A DNA stretch of 64,000 nt from Lucinisca nassula (lineage: Eukaryota > Mollusca > Bivalvia > Lucinida > Lucinidae). The DNA lies in contig OY757016.1 of NCBI GenBank assembly GCA_963580285.1, positions 41,183,124 to 41,247,123 of the forward strand, given 5' to 3'. The notes beneath the pieces were generated by a model. That model had not been told where the DNA came from. It did not search any database and saw nothing but the letters and a program-made list of their open reading frames with translations. The position numbers and the translations under genes are program-made. Positions 22,817 through 31,079 of this stretch are shown here, piece after piece (positions within the stretch are counted from its first letter, which is position 1; every line of letters begins with the position of its first letter).

Positions 22817-25800
22817 TCGGGTTTAAGGTCGCTTTCAACAATTTATCACGACGGTGTCTGGTTGCGACAGGGAGCTCAATGCTCACGTTTATAGTGCTGC
22901 CTCACTGAAGTATCATGTCCCAGACACATTACATGATACCACACCCAGTCACATTATCCTGACACTGGATCGACCGTTCCTAGCTCTACCCCGTAAATCT
23001 GAGTGCCAAGCGAGGAGCAGCTAGTACCATTTTTAACGACTTTGGTATGTCGCGGCCCGGGATCGAACCCGAGACCTCCCGTTCCCCGGAGCGGACACTC
23101 TACCAACTGAGCTATCGGGGCCGGTATATTTAATACATAGAGGTCGGTAAATGGTTCGCAATTCACAAGATGCCGAAAATTCACGAGAAGTTTACGAAAG
23201 CCGACGTATTAGGCGATCAAATTGACTAATTTATTCCTTGCATAAAGGTCAGTCTCATGTCAAATTGTTCGAACAATACTACGTTATTTTCATAGGTGCA
23301 TAGTTGGGTTGTCTTCACAGTGCTGTGTGAAAAATGGAGTGCATTCAAGCCATCAAAGACACAAGAGTAAATCAAAACCTTTGATCTGACAACTTGGAAG
23401 GCCTGCTCAGATAAGTTTTTAAGGTGATAATATGACCTGCACGATATGACCTAAATAGGGTTGACTGGACTGTTAAACACGCTGTTTCGAATTCAGGTTT
23501 ATCGACCCCGTCAACACTATTAAGGTCCTTTTGGAGACGTTGCTTCTATTTTTTTGGGACTTTTACCCAACATTGAGACAAAATGACATCGCTAGCCCAG
23601 GCGCCCAATGAAACCAATAGGGTTTGTGTGCAATGAAGGGTCCGGCTCGGACACTTTGCCTGGGCAGGCTTAGTCATTCTAAGCGGTTTACCAGAACTCA
23701 TGTGCGGGGGGCAAATTAACCACGTTATAACCTATAACCTTTATTCTGCTGTTCACGTCAACCCTTACCTTTGCAAACAATGTAGATCCAGATCAGACAG
23801 AATCCATCTGATAAGGATCTACACAGTTTGTAAATTTATAGGAGTGAATTACATCAAGTAATCTGGTTGTTTCAGAAATGGTTGTTGCTAAATTAATCAT
23901 CATAACTATTATTCTGTTTTCTAGAACTATGATCATTATTGGTGCTGTGATCGGTGGCCTGGTGTTTTTAGCAGTTCTTATTGTTTGCATCGTGTGTATA
24001 TGTTACGCCTGCAAAGCCAAGGCGGGGCCTCCCTCAGCTGGTCGTTCAATACAGCCTATTACCTCTAGCAACCCGTATGGTAAGTCAACAGGTTAAATAT
24101 TATGCTTCTTGTTGGTGCGGCAGCGTGGTTGTGTATTGTGATAATATTAAGACCTTTTTGTTAGTCCACCTGGGCCGACGGCTTCAGGGAGCTTTGTAGT
24201 ATATTGGGTCGTCCGTTCGTCGTCCGTCCGTCCGTCCGTTGTCCGTTCTTTGTCCTCCCGACGCCCGTCCGTCCACATCTTTGACCAGTTATATCTCTCC
24301 AACCTTCAGGCTCATCTCAATTATTCCTCATCTGTGGCAGGCCTCTGGTCAAGGGGGGCATTGATGGCATAAGCTTTTTTTCCGAAATCGAATGAAAACT
24401 TTGGTTGCTATTGCAACCACTAGGTCCATTAGACTTACAATGGGAATTATCATTACCGTGGCGCCTTCATTTCATTCGGAAACTTATATGTAAGGTGGCT
24501 GGGGATAAAAAAAAATCTGAAGAATCGAAAACCGGCTAAGTCGGCCCATAAATCATAGCGTTACGACCCCTTGATTGCTGAAATACCTTCTTTTGATTTT
24601 GTCATCACCGTAGCCCTTTACTTTGGAATCGGATCTTCCTGAAACTTACATATAAGTAAATCAGGGATATGGGCACGGACGAGTTCGAAAACTGATGAGG
24701 TCGGTCTACCTATCATAGAGTTTATCCCTTTGATTGCAACAACTGCCTATTTTTGACCTTGCCATCACCATAGCCCCTTGAGTTTTTATCGGATCTTCTC
24801 GACTCTTATATATAAGTAAGTCAGGGATAATAGTTCGGATGAGTTTGAAACTGGTGAGGTCGGCTTGTCTGTCATAGAGTTATGTCCATTAGATTGCTGA
24901 AAATGCCTATTTTTGACCTTGTCATCACCATAGCCGCTTCAGTTTTTATCGGATATTCTTGAAACTTATATACATGTACATGTATAAGTAAGTGGGGTAT
25001 AATAGTTCGGATGAGAATGCCTATTTTTGACCTTGTCATCACCATAACCCCTTCAGTTTTTATCGGATATTCTTGAAACTTATATATCAGTAAGTCGGGG
25101 ATAATAGTTCGGATGGGTTTGAAACTGGTGAGGCCTGCTTGTCTGTCATAGAGTTATGCCCCTTAGATTGCTGAGAATGCCTATTTTTGAACTTGTCATC
25201 ACAACAGCCCCTTCAACTGCCCTTCTTGAATCAGCAAAAGGGAGAGAATGACCGTAGAAAAGATTTCATGATCAATCTCTAATTAAAAAAGAACTTGTTG
25301 TCACTTTTACTTTAATACCAAGAAACATAATTCCATCACGTGACCAAGTCCGTGAAATGAACATCCCCTTAACCCCGCGTTATATGGAGAAAACTTGGAT
25401 CCACGGGGTATACATTATTTTTTATTATATCTGTTCCAAGACAAGGGTTGAGGATACTCGTTAGAACCGCCTCAACCAGGCGGTTCTAACGAACACCACT
25501 ACCTTTGTTTACAGCAAAAAAAATAAGAAAATATCACAGAGTAGCCATATAGAAGATGTGAAAAAAGCACTATGCCGCACAGGTGTGTTATCGTAAAGCC
25601 CAGTCTGCTGATTTCACATTAAAAACATCATGTTATTGATGATATGTATAGGATTAATGAGATTATAAGAATCTGATATGGGGTTCTGTTGTAGATGAGC
25701 GTTTCCAACCCGAGGGATGACCGTGCCGAGCGGAACCGAGGCTACGCCGAGGTTCCGCTCAGCACGGTCATCCCGAGAGTTGGAAACGCCCATCTACAAC

Positions 25801-26303
25801 AGAACCCCATATTGGATTCTTTTTCTTGCACAACACCCCGGTTAGTTTTGACAGCTCGCTCATGTATATTGTTTACAAAATAAAAGTAGTGCGGAAGTAG
25901 TTCCGGCAGTTGAATAGAATTGAAGCTCATTTATTTTAGTTGCCTGGGTCGGAACACCAGGGTCAGAACATAAATTTCTATCCCAGGGTAAAATCACGGA
26001 TTTCCTTGTCACGTGTGCAAGGAAAGAAGAGTTTAGCTTTTATTTCTTATACTTCTCGTGTCTGATTTTATTTCAGCACGAAGTGCGCCTTACGGACATC
26101 CGCCACCAACCTACAGCCAGTTTAGTGCCTTCCCAGATACTGCAGACAGACACCCGCCACCTAGCTATAACCAGATTTACAGTACACTTCCGGGTTCCTC
26201 GGCAGGCCCACCACCAAGCTACAGTGACCCAGCGTACCCACCAGGGGCAGTCAATAATAACTTCAGCAGTGGTATACAAAACAATCCGACCACAGCGTTA
26301 TGA
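15739..26303 (+). CDS. Gene 2: Shisa-like (STMC6 / CYYR1-WBP1-VOPP1-type) single-pass membrane adaptor; join of 15739-15796, 19478-19580, 23925-24079, 26077-26303
   Basis: Four exons join to 543 bases, 180 residues plus TGA. Seen: a hydrophobic signal peptide (residues 1 to about 23, likely cut after the VGA before EW); an ectodomain with exactly six cysteines (26, 39, 43, 44, 50, 51, including two CC pairs); a membrane span at about 56-80 rich in Ile/Val/Cys; a juxtamembrane Cys/Tyr/Lys stretch; and a Pro/Tyr-rich tail with PPxY at 115-118, 133-136 and 151-154. Six ectodomain cysteines, one span and tail PPxY motifs are the layout of the Shisa-like STMC6 superfamily; in that group PPxY motifs bind WW domains, for example of Nedd4-type ubiquitin ligases. 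The inferred role is a membrane adaptor for trafficking or ubiquitination of partner proteins. All introns are GT-AG with phases 1, 2 and 1. The length is close to CYYR1-like proteins. Subfamily assignment is uncertain; gene structure is well supported by uninterrupted frame across all junctions. Confidence 0.85.
15955..16205. repeat. Pair of A/B-like hairpins
   Basis: Two ACTCATTAGAATCGCCTCGA hairpins (about 15968-16005 and 16140-16185) form a diverged compound element in gene 2 intron 1. Confidence 0.6.
16530..16762 (+). repeat. S3 SINE with target duplication
   Basis: GTAGCTCAGTCGGATGCGCG head, TCTGGCGAAAGAATGTGCAC body, TTGACTTGATCGTTAAACTC tail. TCTACACTTCCA flanks both ends. Confidence 0.88.
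17117..17221. repeat. AACGTTGA-type palindromic element
   Basis: TACCCAGCAGGCACTCAACG faces its near-inverse at GTGCCTGCAGGGTA. Inside, AACGTTGAACTAACGTTGAA is inverted around AAAACG. Partial relatives lie at about 36955-37012 and 48125-48165. Confidence 0.8.
17335..17775 (-). repeat. Inverted diverged copy of the 5772-6810 repeat
   Basis: The reverse complement shares GGGTCCC.AGGAAGCTGTTTG (inverse of CAAACAGCTTCCTCGGGACC), ACGTCGCTCAACGTAA and TTGTGATATCAAAAG with the gene 1 intron repeat. Confidence 0.65.
17808..18416. repeat. About 305-bp tandem duplication of a palindrome-bearing element
   Basis: TAGAGGATCTTACACGAGTG starts at 17811 and 18121. Each copy has TCATTTCATAT..ATATGAAATGA arms around a GCGAGTTTCA loop and ends CAACGACGTCATRTGATAAA. 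A relative sits at 28675-28800. Confidence 0.8.
18715..18940. repeat. Diverged B-like element
   Basis: AACACAAATTGTGGGTACCC, a loose hairpin around TTCATTGAGGTGG, and the end CACGGGTGTGTTATGTTACG. 18941-19477 is plain AT-rich intron with no recognised feature. Confidence 0.5.
19478..19580 (+). CDS. Gene 2 exon 2 (six-cysteine ectodomain)
   Basis: Preceded by TTTTCAG and followed by GTAAGT. It encodes VGAEWCITG, an Arg/Asn-rich segment, then YCEERCC and FECCPN, so every ectodomain cysteine lies in this one exon. It enters in phase 1 and leaves in phase 2. The CC pairs and spacing are typical of Shisa-like domains. The upstream intron (15797-19477) is repeat-rich; the final 500 bases are plain AT-rich sequence. 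Confidence 0.85.
19648..20290 (+). repeat. A-family element split by an insertion
   Basis: The left end CATCACGAAAACACGTC is cut off after about 18 bases and the element resumes at 20040 with ATATAATTTTGACCCCCTTG, a central hairpin near 20130-20190, and the right end TTTCGTAATG. Confidence 0.75.
19666..20037. mobile_element. About 370-bp insertion inside the A element
   Basis: It contains GTTCATAGAAGTATGAACGC and its near-inverse, three TGACGTCA-like sites and 'GTTCATGGAAGTATGAACGG' near the right. It has no coding potential; exact ends are unclear. Confidence 0.45.
20353..20516 (+). repeat. S1 SINE, full length, clean target duplication
   Basis: GCCTCCGTGGTGTAGTGG (A box) and GGATCGATCCC (B box) are intact; the tail is GGGACGTAAAACTCAAACA plus ACTC repeats. 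TCAAGGGTATATT flanks both ends. The best-preserved S1 copy in the window. Confidence 0.92.
20690..22200. repeat. Tandem dispersed-repeat array in gene 2 intron 2
   Basis: GGAATATTTAAACAATTTTT, TAGCCTCGCCGAGGCGAAAA, TCTCCTCGGAAACCGTTGGG and ACATGACCAAAATGGCCGCC occur in order at about 20842, 21159 and 21580. The array is bounded by GCACGACCCGC at the left and GCGGGTCGTGCAC at the right, an inverted pair suggesting one large element. ORFs inside are repeat-derived. Confidence 0.8.
22310..22425 (+). repeat. S1 SINE, 5'-truncated
   Basis: GTCGATCCCGGGCTTCTCTA through ACGTAAAACTCAAATACTCA. Confidence 0.75.
22778..23127 (-). repeat. S2 SINE, full length, with target duplication
   Basis: On the - strand it has the tRNA-like head, B box GGTTCGATCCC and a long CA tail (GT run 22778-22812 on +). 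AATACATAG flanks both sides. Confidence 0.88.
23497..23720 (-). repeat. S4 SINE, diverged
   Basis: TTATCGACCCCGTCAACACT, 'GGAGACGTTGCTTC', AATGAAACCAATAGGG and CTAAGCGGTTTACCAG are present on +; the head is degraded. Confidence 0.7.
23770..23840. repeat. H-family palindrome core
   Basis: CAATGTAGATCCAGATCAGA pairs with TCTGATAAGGATCTACAC, about 85 bases before gene 2 exon 3. Confidence 0.55.
23925..24079 (+). CDS. Gene 2 exon 3 (transmembrane and juxtamembrane segment)
   Basis: Acceptor TTTTCTAG, donor GTAAGT, 155 bases, phase 2 in and phase 1 out. It encodes TMIIIGAVIGGLVF and a long Ile/Val/Cys-rich span, then CYACKAKAG and a Ser/Pro-rich stretch ending NPY. It aligns without gaps to the gene 1 exon at 1390-1544, sharing TMII-GAV-GGLVF and the same length and phases. 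Confidence 0.9.
24170..25205. repeat. Dispersed repeat with GTCCGTCCGT head and diverged tandem units
   Basis: A (GTCC)n-like tract at about 24212-24245 is followed by units carrying 'GACCTTGTCATCACCATAGC' and 'ATCGGATATTCTTGAAACTT' (about 24600, 24760, 24920, 25040, 25190). The design resembles the repeats at 33170-33730 and 58500-59900. Confidence 0.7.
25206..25285 (-). repeat. S3 SINE internal fragment
   Basis: AACTGCCCTTCTTGAATCAG followed by GAGAGAATGACCGTAGAAAA, both internal S3 blocks, with no head or tail. Confidence 0.7.
25334..25596. repeat. B-family element
   Basis: CATCACGTGACCAAGTCCGT left end, CTCGTTAGAACCGCCTCAAC hairpin, right end GCACAGGTGTGTTATCGTAA. Confidence 0.8.
25664..26030. 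repeat. Palindrome element, sister of 7464-8030, next to gene 2 exon 4
   Basis: AATCTGATATGGGGTTCTGT pairs with ACAGAACCCCATATTGGATT; the inner arms carry GTTTCCAAC and GGAACCGAGGC. The same 'GTCGGAACACCAGGGTCAGA' block as at 7900 follows, ending about 45 bases before the exon. Confidence 0.75.
26077..26303 (+). CDS. Gene 2 exon 4 (PPxY-rich cytoplasmic tail and stop)
   Basis: Acceptor ATTTCAG, then ARSAPYGHPPPTYSQF and two further PPPSY motifs, ending TTAL and TGA at 26301-26303. The order PYG, PPPxY, SAFP, Y.DP.YPPG matches the last exon of gene 1. No canonical AATAAA is obvious in the next 180 bases; the 3' UTR then runs toward a palindromic A-family element starting near 26495. Confidence 0.9.
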
Positions 26304-26494
26304 CGTTCGAAAAGAACCAGTCACTGCAGCCGTGTACAACCTGCACTGCGGTGTAGGCCCTGAGCCGTTACGAATACATCTGCTGGTCAGAACTTACACT
26401 GTTCTTTGCAAACATCATAAGACATCATCATAATGCTCCATTGCGATAACTCATTCGTGTATCATATAGAGGATCTTACATTAGTGCTCATGTA

Positions 26495-26775
26495 CATTAC
26501 ACAAACATGCATATACAAATACATTGCTACCTTTTTCGCCGAAAAAATGAAAAATTTATGATGAAAAATTGTGATATTTTTCTTATTTCTGATCAAAATA
26601 TAGAGTGTGTGCACTCGTTAGAACCGCCTCATCGAGGCGGTTCTAACGAGTACCAATAATCTATATTTTAGAGCAGAAATAAGAAAAATAAGGTATACCC
26701 CCGTAAACCCCAGTTTTACTATATAAAAGCGGGGTTCAAGGGGGTGAACATTATATAGGCGTGTTTTCGTTTTGT
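26495..26775 (-). repeat. A-family element just 3' of gene 2
   Basis: CATTACACAAACATGC left end, ACTCGTTAGAACCGCCTCAT hairpin, GGCGTGTTTTCG right end. It starts 190 bases after the stop codon. Confidence 0.8.
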
Positions 26776-27088
26776 TATTGCCTTTTATCAAACGAGTTGA
26801 GGAAAAGGGATAAAATGCGAGTCGGTTCTAACGATTCCCAACAATCTGTGTTTTAGACCAGATATTAGAAAATAATGTGACATCTGTAAACCCTCGTTTT
26901 TCATTATAAAAGTGGGATTTGAGGGTGTCAAATGTATATGCGTATCCTCGTGCCCTACTTTTTACAGAGATAACTGGGGTTCACACGGGTGTGCATTATT
27001 TTTATAGTTTCTGTCCCAAGACAAAGATGGTAGGTGCTCGTTAGAACTGCATCATTGAGGACGTTCCAACGAGCACCCACAACCTATC
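26776..27088. repeat. Fragments of A/B elements
   Basis: Partial hairpins (GAGTCGGTTCTAACGATTCC; GCTCGTTAGAACTGCATCAT) and GGGGTTCACACGGG tracts show at least two broken copies. Confidence 0.55.
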
Positions 27089-27353
27089 CATTACGATAAC
27101 ACACCCGTGCGTCATAGTGCATTTTTTTCATATCTCCAAACTGGCAACTTTTCTGATGAAAATTCGTGTTATTTTTATTATCTATACTGAAAACATAGGT
27201 AATGGGTGCTCGTTTGAACCGCCTCATTGAGGCGGTTCTAACGAGTACCCACAACCTATGTTTTAGTGCAGAAATAAAAATAATAATGTATATCGCCGTA
27301 CACCCCTTTTTCTATATATAAAGTTGGGTATAAGAGGACTAATTACCGTAATG
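27089..27353. repeat. B-family element
   Basis: CATTACGATAACACACCCGT left end, GTTTGAACCGCCTCATTGAG hairpin, GGACTAATTACCGTAATG right end. Confidence 0.8.
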
Positions 27354-27399
27354 ATTAAATATCATGAATTTTCTTATTAGGTGTGAAAGAATGCACTAT

Positions 27400-27935
27400 G
27401 GTACAGGAATGCGTTATCGAAGAACGCTGAACGTCTTCAAATGGTTCAGTTCGTTGGCTGCCAAAATGTCTTAGCTGTCCGAGTGTTCATGTCTGAGTCA
27501 CTTTTGGAAAGATATGATTCTGATCCGGAAGACTTTCTTGAAAGAATTGTTACCGGGGACGAAACTTGGATCCATCACCATGATCCTCTGACTAAGCAAC
27601 AGAGTTAACAATGGACTAGTCACGGTTCACCGCGTCCAAATAAATTCCAGACTCGGCCTTCAGTTGGCCGGATCATGGCAATTGTGTTTTGGGATAGCAA
27701 GGGGCCGGGGTTCGACAATTTATGTCATGGCAAGACTGTTAATAGGGACTATTATGCTAATATTTTGGACCAGTTATATGCAGTTATAGTACAAACCAAA
27801 AAAAAAAAAAAAAACAAAAAAAAAAGCAAAAAAAAAAAAAAAACGGCGAGGACTTTGCAGTTGCAACATGACAATGCTAGAGTCTATACTTACTGGCTTA
27901 TTGCTGCGGGGTTACTATGTGGATAAAGGAAGAAG
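27400..27935 (+). pseudogene. Mariner transposase pseudogene
   Basis: A frame reads ...LLERYDSDPEDFLERI, then VTGDETWIHHHDPLTKQQS, a TAA stop, then QWTSHGSPRPNKF, MAIVFWDSKG, YYANILDQLY and LQHDNARVY. These are the conserved core blocks of mariner (Tc1/mariner) transposases; the two visible catalytic Asp lie in GDET (27558-27560) and HDNA (27870-27872). An A-rich tract (about 27800-27843) sits in frame between them, upstream parts have stops and the third Asp region is lost after 27926. Inactive. Confidence 0.88.
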
Positions 27936-28032
27936 TCAAGCGTGACTCAAAGTTGGTAAAATCAGAGATTTATTGAACGATCCTCGTACGAAAACCATTC
28001 CTCTCAAAAGGAGGGAGGACAGAAAAATAATA

Positions 28033-28104
28033 TAGCAGAGCGAGGTTTCGATCCTCGGACCTCTGGGTTATGGGCTCAGCACGCTTCCACTGCGCCACTC
28101 TGCT
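28033..28104 (-). tRNA. Initiator-Met tRNA-like sequence (CAT), probably repeat-borne
   Basis: 72 bases reading AGCAGAGTGGCGCAGTGG..ATCGAAACC..CTCTGCTA on the - strand. The acceptor and T stems pair and the anticodon is CAT; one anticodon-stem pair is mismatched (CTGAG/CCCAG). The A1-T72 pair and an A at position 54 are initiator hallmarks. It could be a functional gene, but degenerate copies nearby argue for a repeat. Confidence 0.6.
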
Positions 28105-28194
28105 TTATTGTGTTATTAAATTACCTTTGGTTTTGAACTGCAATCTTTTCCGGTTATTGAAGTTATTTCCCTTTGTCTCGTAAATTACACTTGA

Positions 28195-28345
28195 TTGATT
28201 TTTTGGGTTTAACGTCATGTCAACCCTTGTGGGTCATTTTGTGTTGTCTCCCAGAGAAAGGGAAATAAAGGGCAGTCGAGATGATGAACTTGAGGGGCAG
28301 AGAAGAAAGTGGAAAATGATCAGAAGAAATAACAACTTTGACAAC
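28195..28345 (-). repeat. S6 SINE-like fragment
   Basis: GGGTTTAACGTCATGTCAAC and TGTCTCCCAGAGAAAGGG are shared with 41530-41700. On the - strand it ends GTTGACATGACGTTAAACCC, the same tail motif as S1-S5. Confidence 0.6.
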
Positions 28346-28397
28346 AGGCCTTGTCCAGCAGCGGACGACTTAGTAATACAAGATACACGTCACCTTT

Positions 28398-28580
28398 GTC
28401 CCATTTCACCATATTTGCATTATTTGCTGGCTCCCAGCTTGCACATTGTCAATATTGGAAAAAAACAGGTAACCAGACCCCCCTGATCTTTCAAGGTCAG
28501 GGGGGTCTGGTTACCTGTTTTTACAAGACTGATAACCTTCAGACTAGGAGCCAGCAGACAATGCAAATAAGGTGAATAGT
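28398..28580. mobile_element. D-family palindromic MITE
   Basis: TTCACCATATTTGCATTATT and AATGCAAATAAGGTGAA are the ends; the centre is AACCAGACCCCCCTGA / TCAGGGGGGTCTGGTT with a short loop. Near-complete palindrome; other copies at 47473-47647 and 47866-48042. Confidence 0.85.
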
Positions 28581-28674
28581 AAAATGACACAATACAATAG
28601 TCAATTTATATATGAACAATACAATAGTCAATTTATATATGAACAATACAATAGTCAATTTTTACATGGAAAAG

Positions 28675-28800
28675 GGTTTACGAGGATCTTACCCGAGTGA
28701 TCGTTTCATATGAATTTAATGAAGCGAGCCTCCGGCGAGTTAAATAGATTTCATATGACATGGACACGAGTATAAGATTATGCTTATCATAATATGACGC
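28675..28800. repeat. Relative of the 17808-18416 palindrome element
   Basis: ACGAGGATCTTACCCGAGTG, a TTTCATATGAATTTAATGAA / TTTCATATGACATGG pairing around a CGGCGAGTT loop, then TAAGATTATGCTTATCAT. Confidence 0.6.
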
Positions 28801-29074
28801 GTCATGAGATTTTGTACCCAAATAAGGCACCACATCATTCCGAGAAAACGTGAACAAATCGCGACGTCATATTTGACGTACCTTATTCATGGCGCACCTG
28901 TTGCTACAAGAGCCTTTTTTAAATAATACAGTTTGCATAGAATTTATAAGCACAAATAAAAAAACGGGTCTACTTTTCATTCTTAGAAGATATGAGTGCG
29001 ATAATATGAAGAAAAAGAACTTTCATTGTTATTTTGACAGGCAATTGGTTGTGTGGTTGCAGTTATTAAGTGGG

Positions 29075-29310
29075 CACCGTCAAGCGATTTTGGTACGTAT
29101 CGCCTATGCGAGCAGCGAAGGTTCAGGCGAGCCTGCGCATCCGCGCAGTCTCGCTAGAACCTTCGCTGCTCGATCATACAAGCAGTGAATCAAGAGGAAC
29201 CTTCAGACAGAAAGCCATATCCATGGCCCTTCTGAATGGCTGGGCATGCGCAGTTAAAATTTATTATGACGGAATGCTCGAAGACACAAATTCGCTTGGC
29301 GGGGCTCAAG
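29075..29310 (-). repeat. G-family element, inverted relative to 7105-7345
   Basis: TATGCGAGCAGCGAAGGTTC through CTGAATGGCTGGGCATGCGC and TTCGCTTGGCGGGGCTCAAG is the reverse complement of the gene 1-proximal copy with few differences. Confidence 0.8.
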
Positions 29311-29535
29311 TTATAAGTAGTTTAGGTCATCTATATATCTGTAGGTGAAATTGAATTGTTGTACAAGGCGTCTCTTACCTGCTTTGTGGAGACCTTGTAA
29401 AAACTCCGCCTCGTACGAGTACAAGTCGGCAAGCAACGGTGCACAATTAGTACCAATTGGTATGCCAATTGTTTGCTGAAATATTCGGCCACTGAACTCC
29501 ACAAAAATATTGTCTATTAGATATTCCAGCTAAAA
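29305..29535 (-). pseudogene. Reverse-transcriptase fragment, probably Penelope-like
   Basis: The - strand reads FQQTIGIPIGTNCAPLLADL, YSYEAEFLQGL and FNFTYRYIDDLNYL. GIPxGTNCAPLLADLY and YIDD are reverse-transcriptase motifs of a form common in Penelope-like elements. Only about 65 residues remain and no endonuclease domain is visible; it is a relic. Confidence 0.7.
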
Positions 29536-29589
29536 CAGTTAAGTTAAGCTAAGTCAGTGGAGCACCTTTTTTATCAAGCAAGGGGTCGC

Positions 29590-29757
29590 TTGTGAGTGAG
29601 TGTTTGAGTTTTACGTCCAATACAATAGCTAAGGTCATACGGAGACGGGGCCACGGTTTAAAGACTCATCCGAAAGTCTGGAGAAGCCCGAGATCGATCC
29701 TGCGACCCCTGGTTTACAAGGCGAGTAGCGTAACCAGTACACCACGGAGCCTTCTAG
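29590..29757 (-). repeat. S1 SINE, full length, with target duplication
   Basis: Reverse-oriented head GGCTCCGTGGTGTACTGG, B-box region GGATCGATCTC and tail ACGTAAAACTCAAACACTCA. GGGGTCGCTTG / GGAGTCGCTTG flank it. Confidence 0.85.
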
Positions 29758-29759
29758 GA

Positions 29760-30100
29760 GTCGCTTGTTCGCGTCCGGGCATGTTCGCTTTTTTTTTTTT
29801 TTTTGCAGCTTAATCTTTATATATTATAAGGATTTAAAACGAAATGAAAGATTTCAATAGAAAACACTTGGCTTACGGACGGCGTCTTGAAGTTACGCTC
29901 CAGTAACTATATATATATTTGTTAATTTCACTTGTGATCATATCATGTTCATGACATGATGTCATCTACTAGAAAACAGAGAAGTTGTACGATAAACGGT
30001 ATTCTTCCTTTTTTTTTCTTCTTCCGTTTCGCCTGGGGGACACAGACGATGTATATACTCTCCGGATTTGCAGGATGAAAGCCTACACAGTAATCAAGTA
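29760..30100. other. Unassigned sequence with T-rich tracts
   Basis: Poly-T at about 29790-29806 and T-rich sequence at 30007-30025; nothing else recognised. Confidence 0.5.
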
Positions 30101-30103
30101 ATT

Positions 30104-30346
30104 ACAATAGGGGTCTTTAACCTGCCCAGGGGATGACCCTCCCTGCTCATGGGGGGCTCCAGTTAACGCCCCGATGCGAAGGACGGTGCACTTAATGGCA
30201 TTCACCCGTGCAACTGATAGTGGGTCGACTGTCTCTGAATGTATGTATGCATGTTCCGAAGCCGAAATTTTATCTCCACTTCCGGGGATCGAACCGGGTG
30301 CTTCTAGCGTCAGAGGCAAATGCGCTAACCTTGGGCTATCACGATA
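30104..30346 (-). repeat. S7 tRNA-derived SINE-like element
   Basis: On the - strand GTGATAGCCCAAGGTTAGCG (A-box-like) and CCCGGTTCGATCCCCGG (B box) form a tRNA-like head, followed by an unrelated body to about 30104. Only one copy is recognised here. Confidence 0.55.
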
Positions 30347-30600
30347 ACACTTTTGGATCGATTGGTTTAGAATCGATCCAAAGTTTCTAAATGACAAAAT
30401 CAGAAATGGTGCCGTTGTCCACGTGACGGGGAAACCAAGGTTATGGTTATTAATAGAAAATGGTCGTGCTATTTTTATAGTCTGCTAGACGCCTTTGGCA
30501 AACAGTGTATTCCCAGATCATACGCCGCGGCGTCTACCAAGCCGACTGCTCAGGGTCTACACTATTTGCTTCATTATGTCAAATACTGGTATTTAAGTAC
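30347..30600. repeat. H-family element
   Basis: TTTGGATCGATTGGTTTAGA / AATCGATCCAAA near 30352-30382 and AACAGTGTATTCCCAGATCA / GGGTCTACACTATTTGC near 30500-30570. Confidence 0.6.
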
Positions 30601-30615
30601 ATGTCTCAGCTGTCA

Positions 30616-30895
30616 CATTACGCAAAGACGCCTATACAAATACATTGCCACCTTTATCGCCGAAAAAATGAAAATTTTAAGACGAAAAATTGAGATATTT
30701 TTCTTATTTCTGCTCAAAATATAGATTGTTGGCACTTGTTAGAACCGCCTCATCGAGGCGGTTCTAACGAGTACCCACAATCTATATTTTAGAGCAGAAA
30801 TAAGAAAAATAAGGTATACCCCCAGAAACCCCAGTTTTACCTTATGGAAGTGGGGTTCAAGGGGGTCAAAATTATATAGGCGTGTATTCGTGGTG
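30616..30895 (-). repeat. A-family element
   Basis: CATTACGCAAAGACGCC left end, CTTGTTAGAACCGCCTCATC hairpin, GGCGTGTATTCGTGGTG right end. Confidence 0.85.
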
Positions 30896-31079
30896 GCAAT
30901 TTAATGTTATATTTCTTCATTATAGAATTTCTTTTCGTGCATCGAAAGGATGTACGGTTTTGATGACTGTTTTGATTTATTTGGTACAATCCCGATATTT
31001 CATTGTGGAATTGTCTCAAAATTGAAATTATGTGTTTGAAACAGGTGACGGCATGTCTGTGTATGTTTAAAATAGATGA

